Program-made: the position numbers and the translations under genes
Part shown: piece after piece, positions 57,857 to 64,000 of the stretch
Layout of the letters: every line of letters starts with the position of its first letter
How positions within the stretch are numbered: the first letter of the stretch is position 1
Assembly (NCBI GenBank): GCA_016215625.1
Contig: JACRIW010000020.1
Span: 62,001-126,000 of the forward strand
DNA from: Candidatus Eiseniibacteriota bacterium
GTDB taxonomy: Bacteria > Eisenbacteria > RBG-16-71-46
DNA: 64,000 nucleotides
Direction: 5' to 3'
Notes under the pieces: model-generated
Database searches by the model: none
What the model was told of the DNA's origin: nothing
Seen by the model: the letters and a program-made list of their open reading frames with translations, nothing else

Positions 57857-59236
57857 TCACGCGGCCGCGCTCTTCGGCGCAGCGGGCTTCGTTTCCGTCT
57901 TCGAGAAGTCCTGCTTCGTCGCGAGCCGCGCGGTCAGCACTTTCAACGCCGCCCGCACCCGCGGCTCGAGCGGGCCGTTCGCGAGGTCCTTGGTCGCCTC
58001 CGCCGCGCGCGCCGATTGCTCCGGCGTGAACTGGAGTGACTTCAGCGCGCTCAGCAGATCGGCGTCGCGCTCCTGGATCGCGGCTTTCTCCGCGGCGAGG
58101 CGCGACTTCTCTTCCGCGGCCCGCGCCTTCTCTTCGCGCGCCGCCGCACGAGCGGCTTCTCTCGCCTTCGCTTCACTGTGGCGTGCGCGCTCGCGTTCGG
58201 CGCGTTCGCGGGCGCGCGTGACGCGGTCTTCGCCCAGCACGCGTTCGGCCTCGAACAGGTTGTGCGCGCGGCAGAGCAACCGGACGTTCGCGAGTGTGCT
58301 CTCGCCACCGAGTGCGACGGGTGTGCGGTGATCGAACTGCAACCAGCGGCGCTCGCCGCAGCGATGACCGTCGGCGCTCACGAACGAGCAGCACCCGCCG
58401 TCGCGCTGTCAGACGGCGTGGCGCACGGCCTTCGGGATGCGGCGACCGTTGCCGACGGTCTCTTCGGTCTGTTCGCTCTTCTTCGCGCCGAGCTTGTCCT
58501 TCAGCAGGCGCTCTTCAAGCAGCTCGATCGCCTTCGCGTAGATCGCCGCCGGGTCTTGCGCCCAGTCGGTGTTGCTCAGCAGGTCCTGCACGCGGCGAAG
58601 CGCGTCGCGCTCCTGCTGCGTGAGCGTGAGACGGACTTCGTGTTCGCCCGGCGCGCCGAGCGCGATCACGCCGCGCTTCTTCGACGGCACAGGCGCAGAC
58701 GACTCCTGCGCGAACGCGATGAACGCGAGCGCCTCGGGACCGGCTGATTCTTGGCCGTCTACATGCCATGTGGCATGTGATGGTGACGTTTCGTTGACAG
58801 GTGGCGTCTCGGACTCACTCCTCTGAACGGCGGGCCGCGCTCGCGCTGCGACCAGCTGCGCAATCTCGGCGCACGACTTGTTCGCCGCCGCCGCGAGCAA
58901 CTCTTCCGAGTTCTCGACCTTCAGATGCGGCGCGAGCGCGACGACCGCACCGAGCGTGAGTCGGCCATCCGACAAGTAGTCGAAGATCGTCGTGAACCGC
59001 GCGGCGGTCCGCGCCGCCTGGAGTCGCTTCGAGGCGCGATCCGGCGTCATGCGCAGGTGCTGCTCGCAGTACGTCTTCATGCAGGAGTAGCCGGCGGCGC
59101 GGAAGTCGCGGCGCGAGTCGATCAGTGCGAGGAGCGCGAGTCCTTCGGCGACGCGATGGTGTTCTTCCCGATAGATCAGATCGAGGCGCGCGCGAGCTTC
59201 TTCCGGCGAGAGGTGCGTCGGCAGGCGAAAGCGCAT
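57857..59236 (-). pseudogene. HNH endonuclease-like gene interrupted by an in-frame TGA
   Basis: A single frame of 459 codons if the TGA at 58411-58409 is ignored. Upstream part (275 aa): [20 protein letters not shown] (about residues 8-27), [20 protein letters not shown] and [13 protein letters not shown], the helical N-terminal domain seen in HNH proteins of this type, ending RRIPKAVRHAV. After the stop: QRDGGCCSFVSADGHRCGER, LQFDHRTPVALGGESTLANV and RLLCRAHNLFEAERVLGEDR, the HNH zinc and nuclease motif, then a long charged coiled coil. The family normally has Trp at the stop position (VRHAVWQRDGG), so TGG to TGA is the simplest change. It is either a nonsense mutation or an error. Confidence 0.8.
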
Positions 59237-59677
59237 GGTGCATGTACCGCGGGGGCGCGTTCACTTCACGCGGGGGCTGCGCGCCTTTTGTATCACAGGC
59301 AATTTCGAACGCCGCACTTGCCCGCACGCGCACGAACGAAGATCGCGACAGCAACTCGCGAACGAAAGCGCGCGCGGCGAGGACACGCGCGAACCTCGCG
59401 CGATTGCGCTCAAGCGGCGCGAACGCCAGCGCTGCGCGACAAGGTCGCCTTCCGAACCCGTCAAACACTTTCTTTCGCGATACGCCCGCGTCGATCGCTC
59501 GAATCGGGCGCCCTCGCCGGGCCCCGGCCGCCCGGGCCGCGCCCGCAGCCCCAAGCCCGCCACCGACCTATCCCATCGGCCCATCCCGCCTTGCCGCAAG
59601 CGGCTGTTAGTCTCCGGGCGGATGACGACACCTCGAACTCGCCGGGACGAACCCGCCCGCGCGGAAGGGATAGAGCC
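59237..59677. other. 441-nt non-coding stretch between divergent genes
   Basis: No convincing gene, RNA or strong repeat is seen. It must contain the promoter of the HNH gene (minus) and that of the PLP pair (plus). A relatively A/T-rich patch at about 59285-59310 (TTTTGTATCACAGGCAATTT) is the best candidate for the HNH promoter. Confidence 0.4.
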
Positions 59678-61182
<1,505 letters not shown>

Positions 61183-61183
<1 letters not shown>

Positions 61184-62580
61184 TGCTCTTCGAGCCGCTG
61201 ACGGCCCTGCGCTGCATCGCCTGCGGCGCCGAGCCGGACGCTCGCGACCCGTATCCGTTCCGGTGTCCCCACGCCGGGAGCGGGGACGGTCGCGAGCACC
61301 TGCTCACGAGCTCGCCCGACATGACGCGCGCGCGGTTCGCGCTCGGCACGTCGGGCCAGCCGTTCGTGCGCCATCGCGAACTGCTCCACTCGTACACGCG
61401 CGCGCGCACGCTCGGCATGAGCGACGCGGCGTTCGTGGACATGGTCGAGGAGCTCGACGCGAAGGTCGCGGCGGTGGAGGGGCACGGCTTCGCGCAGACG
61501 CCGCTCGCTCCGAGCGAGGCGCTCGCGAAGTCCACGCGCCTGACCGAGGGCGAAGTCTGGGTGAAGAACGAGACGAGCAACGTCGCGGGCTCGCACAAGG
61601 CGCGGCACCTGTTCGCGCTCGCGCTGCACCTCGAGGTGAGCGAGCGCACGGGACTCACGACGCGCGAGGAGACGAACCGGCGCGGTCTCGCGATCGCCTC
61701 GTGCGGCAATGCCGCGCTGGCGGCCGCGGTCGTCGCGCGCGCCACGGAGCGCCCGCTCGAAGTCTTCATCCCCCCGGACGCCGACCCGCGCGTGGTCGAG
61801 CGGCTCCGCGCGCTCGGCGCCACGATCGGCGTGTGCGTGCGGCAGGAGGGCGTGAGCGGTGACCCGTGCGTGCGCGCGTTCCACGCGGCGCTCGCCAAGG
61901 GCGCGCTGCCCTTCTGCGTGCAGGGCAACGAGAACGGTCTGAACGTCGAAGGCGGCGCCACGATCGGCTGGGAACTGGCCTCGCAGCTCGCCAGTTCGGG
62001 CGGCCGCGTCGACCGCGTGTTCATGCAGGTGGGCGGTGGCGCGCTCGCGAGCGGCGTGATCCAGGGGCTGCGCCACGCGCGCGAACAGGGCGTGATCGAA
62101 GCGCTCCCCAAGCTGCACACCGTGCAGACGCGCGGCTGCTGGCCGCTGCGCCGGGCGTACGAGCGCCTGCGTGAGCGCGCGCTGCCGGGCGCGCACGGCG
62201 ACGACCCGACGTTCGCGGTGCGCCTGCGCGCGCCGAACCACGCGGGGGACGTCCGCACCGCGCTGCTGCACGCGCTCGACCAGCGCGCGCGGTACATGTG
62301 GGCGTGGGAGCTGGCGCCGCACTCGATCGCGCACGGCATCCTCGACGACGAGACGTACGACTGGTTCGCGATCGTCGAGGGCATGCTCGAATCCGGCGGC
62401 TGGCCGGTGGTGGTGGACGAGGCGCTGCTCGCCGAGGCGCGCGACATGGCGCAGGCGGCGGGCGTGAGGGCGGACGCGACGGGCGCGGCCTCGCTCGCCG
62501 GGCTGCTCGCGCTGCGGCGCGTGCGCTGGCTCGGCGTGGACGAGCGCGTCGTCGTGCTGCTGACCGGCGTCCAGCGCTGA
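61183..62580 (+). CDS. fold-type-II PLP-dependent enzyme (threonine-synthase-like), second of a pair
   Basis: 465 aa. An N-terminal Cys-x-x-Cys (RCIACGAEPDARDPYPFRCP) suggests a zinc ribbon as in threonine synthases. The core has VKNETSNVAGSHKARHLFAL, whose Lys after Ser-His is the likely Schiff-base residue, then IASCGNAALAAAVVARATER, IPPDADPRVVERLRALGATI and MQVGGGALASGVIQGL. It resembles threonine synthase/dehydratase and diaminopropionate ammonia-lyase relatives, but no motif separates these. Coupling to the preceding PLP enzyme by a 1-nt overlap suggests a two-subunit or two-step system. Confidence 0.75.
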
Positions 62581-62600
62581 CCACCGCGACACCGGCGGCG

Positions 62601-62616
62601 CCGCAGGCGCGGCTCC
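62601..62616. repeat. dispersed 16-nt repeat, copy 2
   Basis: Identical to 10241-10256 (CCGCAGGCGCGGCTCC). It lies 41 nt before the start of the next gene. Confidence 0.5.
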
Positions 62617-62656
62617 GAGCTTGGGGGCCGCGCCGCCGTGCTGTTACGGTGGCGGC

Positions 62657-64000
62657 ATGACGCGTTCTTCGTGGCAGGCACCGCTCCTGTGGCTGGCCGC
62701 ATTCGCCGGGCTGGCCGTCTTCGCCGTGCAAGTCTCGCGCGAACTGCTCGCGACCTCCGTGTGGGACGACGCGTGGATGTTCGTGCGCTACGCCGAGCAA
62801 CTGCTCGCCACCGGCGTGCCGGCGTTCGCGCCCGGCGGGCACGGCGTGTACGGGCTGACGTCGCCCGCCTACCTCACGGTGGTCGCGCCGCTGCGGGCGC
62901 TGCTCGGGCCGGAACCCGTGCGGGTCGCGCTGCTCTCGAGCCTCTTCTGCGGCGTGCTGTTCCTCGGATTCCTCTCGCGCATGGTCGTGCGCCTCACGGA
63001 CGGCTCGCCGCGGCGCCGGGCGGCGACGTTCGCACTCGTGGGCTTCACGCTCGCGTACGCCGCGCCCGCGCTCGCGCGCCACTTCGCGAGCGGCATGGAC
63101 ACGACGTTCGCGCTCGCGTACTTCACCGTGTGGATCATGCTCGCGCACGCGTGCTCGCGCTACGTGGCGGACGAGGCCACGTGGACGCTCGGCGCGTTCG
63201 GCGGCATGGCGTTCAGCGTGCGGCCCGACCTGCTCGTGTTCACGGTCGGCGTGCCCGCGCTCTGCGCCGTGTTCGCGACGCACTGGCGCACGCGCAACAG
63301 CCAGGCCGCCGCGGCGTTCTTCACGCTGTTCGTCGCGCTGCTGCAGTCGGCGGTGTACGCGTGGTGGCTGCACTCGCCGCTGCCGTTGCCGTTCTTCGCC
63401 AAGACGTTCGGCTTCTACGGCCCGACGCTGCGCGCCGCGTACGACGGCGTCGCGATCGCCGAGGTGAGCGGCTTCCTGCGCGCGATGTCCGCGCTGCGCG
63501 CCGTGTTCGCCGCGGCCGTCGTGCTGCACCCGATCCGCTGGTGGAACGCGGCGAGCCCGCTCGAGAAGGCGCTGTTCTTCACCGGCCTCGTCTTCACCGC
63601 GTACCACGCCTTCGCGGTCGTGCCGATCATGGGCTACGCGGGGCGTTTCGAGATGCCGCTCTTCCCGGTGCTCGTCTACCTCGCGGCGCGCTCGCTCGCG
63701 CACCTCGCCACGTGGTACCCGCAGGCCGTGTGGCGCTCGCTCGTCGTGACGCTCCTGGCGCTCGCGGTCGCGGGCGTCCTCGTTCGGCGCATCGTCGCGC
63801 ACCAGATCGCTCCCGAGCCGCCGCGCCTGGCCGCCGCGGAACGCTTCGACCTGCACGCCGCCTGGCGCGAGAACGGCCGGAACTACTGGGTCGCGCTCGA
63901 CCGAGTCTCGCGGCTGCCGGACGACCTCGTCATCGCGACCACGGAAGTCGGCATGCCGCTCGTGCTGTCGCCGGAGCGGCGCATCATCGACCTCGCGGGA
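62657..64000 (+). CDS. multi-pass membrane glycosyltransferase-like protein (3' end outside window)
   Basis: 448 residues are visible from ATG 62657, and the frame is still open at the right edge. An N-terminal helix is followed by the loop VWDDAWMFVRYAEQLLATGV (about residues 36-55), whose Asp-Asp next to an Arg-Tyr-Ala-x-x-Leu motif is typical of the first periplasmic loop of GT-C glycosyltransferases (PMT/ArnT/AftB-like). GVYGLTSPAYLTVVAPLRAL follows, then about nine further hydrophobic helices (for example AFFTLFVALLQSAVYAWWL), and a periplasmic domain begins at about residue 385. It probably moves a sugar from a lipid carrier to an envelope acceptor. The true acceptor is unknown. Confidence 0.75.
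   Translation, partial: MTRSSWQAPLLWLAAFAGLAVFAVQVSRELLATSVWDDAWMFVRYAEQLLATGVPAFAPGGHGVYGLTSPAYLTVVAPLRALLGPEPVRVALLSSLFCGVLFLGFLSRMVVRLTDGSPRRRAATFALVGFTLAYAAPALARHFASGMDTTFALAYFTVWIMLAHACSRYVADEATWTLGAFGGMAFSVRPDLLVFTVGVPALCAVFATHWRTRNSQAAAAFFTLFVALLQSAVYAWWLHSPLPLPFFAKTFGFYGPTLRAAYDGVAIAEVSGFLRAMSALRAVFAAAVVLHPIRWWNAASPLEKALFFTGLVFTAYHAFAVVPIMGYAGRFEMPLFPVLVYLAARSLAHLATWYPQAVWRSLVVTLLALAVAGVLVRRIVAHQIAPEPPRLAAAERFDLHAAWRENGRNYWVALDRVSRLPDDLVIATTEVGMPLVLSPERRIIDLAG

Noticed and set aside
58409..58411. TGA as a selenocysteine codon in the HNH gene
   Set aside because: The family has Trp here, no Sec would be useful, and no SECIS-like hairpin stands out just downstream. Nonsense mutation or error is simpler.

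Overview
This is a 64 kb chromosomal window of very GC-rich bacterial DNA. Genes are packed on both strands, many with 1-4 nt start/stop overlaps. The organism looks Gram-negative: it has a TonB protein, a heptosyltransferase-like GT9 enzyme, a predicted outer-membrane beta-barrel and c-type cytochromes. Secreted proteins with dockerin-like GANDLAIWL repeats and a FlgD-type C-terminal Ig domain suggest an uncultured FCB or Eisenbacteria-like lineage. That placement is an inference from protein style, not a match. There is no plasmid, phage, transposase, integrase or CRISPR array.

Layout. 0-6.5 kb: a DUF4097 beta-repeat protein, a bactofilin-like membrane protein, a VTT/DedA-like protein, and HyuA/HyuB hydantoinase/oxoprolinase subunits. 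6.5-13.8 kb: a CxxCH beta-barrel protein, TonB, a GH3 hexosaminidase, an aminotransferase and a CtpA protease. 13.9-15.9 kb: three tandem paralogous secreted proteins with paired dockerin-like repeats. 16-24.7 kb: oligopeptidase B, a SAM hydroxide adenosyltransferase, carbonic anhydrase, a VOC-SRPBCC fusion, GT9, a transsulfuration lyase and a TPR protein. 24.8-28 kb: cysteine desulfurase (frameshifted at a GC dinucleotide tract), MnmA and a methyltransferase. 28-38.5 kb: a large secreted FlgD-Ig protein, a cytochrome c, a three-gene ABC exporter, a cysteine-less thioredoxin-fold protein and a CHASE4 hybrid histidine kinase. 38.8-39.1 kb: tRNA-Ser(TGA), tRNA-Ser(GCT) and tRNA-Arg(ACG), with tadA (which makes inosine in tRNA-Arg ACG) about 0.8 kb downstream.

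The most coherent pathway is the minus-strand operon at 53.1-44.1 kb: arcC, ygeW, ygeY, a selenium-type xanthine dehydrogenase, ssnA and ygfK. This is the anaerobic purine/urate catabolism gene set, ending in carbamoyl phosphate and ATP through carbamate kinase. It is a trimmed version. YgfK lacks its central flavin/NAD(P)H module, SsnA lacks its N-terminal strand region, no FAD subunit accompanies XDH, and no ygeX is present. At 56-62.6 kb, on the other strand, lie a class-V aminotransferase-fold enzyme and two overlapping fold-type-II PLP enzymes. They could complement the pathway, but only their family is supported.

The most unusual structure is at 53.9-56.2 kb. An 86-nt block from the 3' end of a methyltransferase gene recurs with no mismatch 1.09 kb downstream, and a 28-nt part of it recurs again about 1.1 kb further on. 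Between the copies sit two diverged secreted-protein genes of one family in visibly less GC-rich DNA, each with the same promoter arrangement. This resembles a small cassette array seeded on a gene 3' end. Two genes look broken: the cysteine desulfurase (GC-tract frameshift) and an HNH endonuclease gene (TGA at the expected Trp codon). A membrane glycosyltransferase-like gene runs off the right edge.
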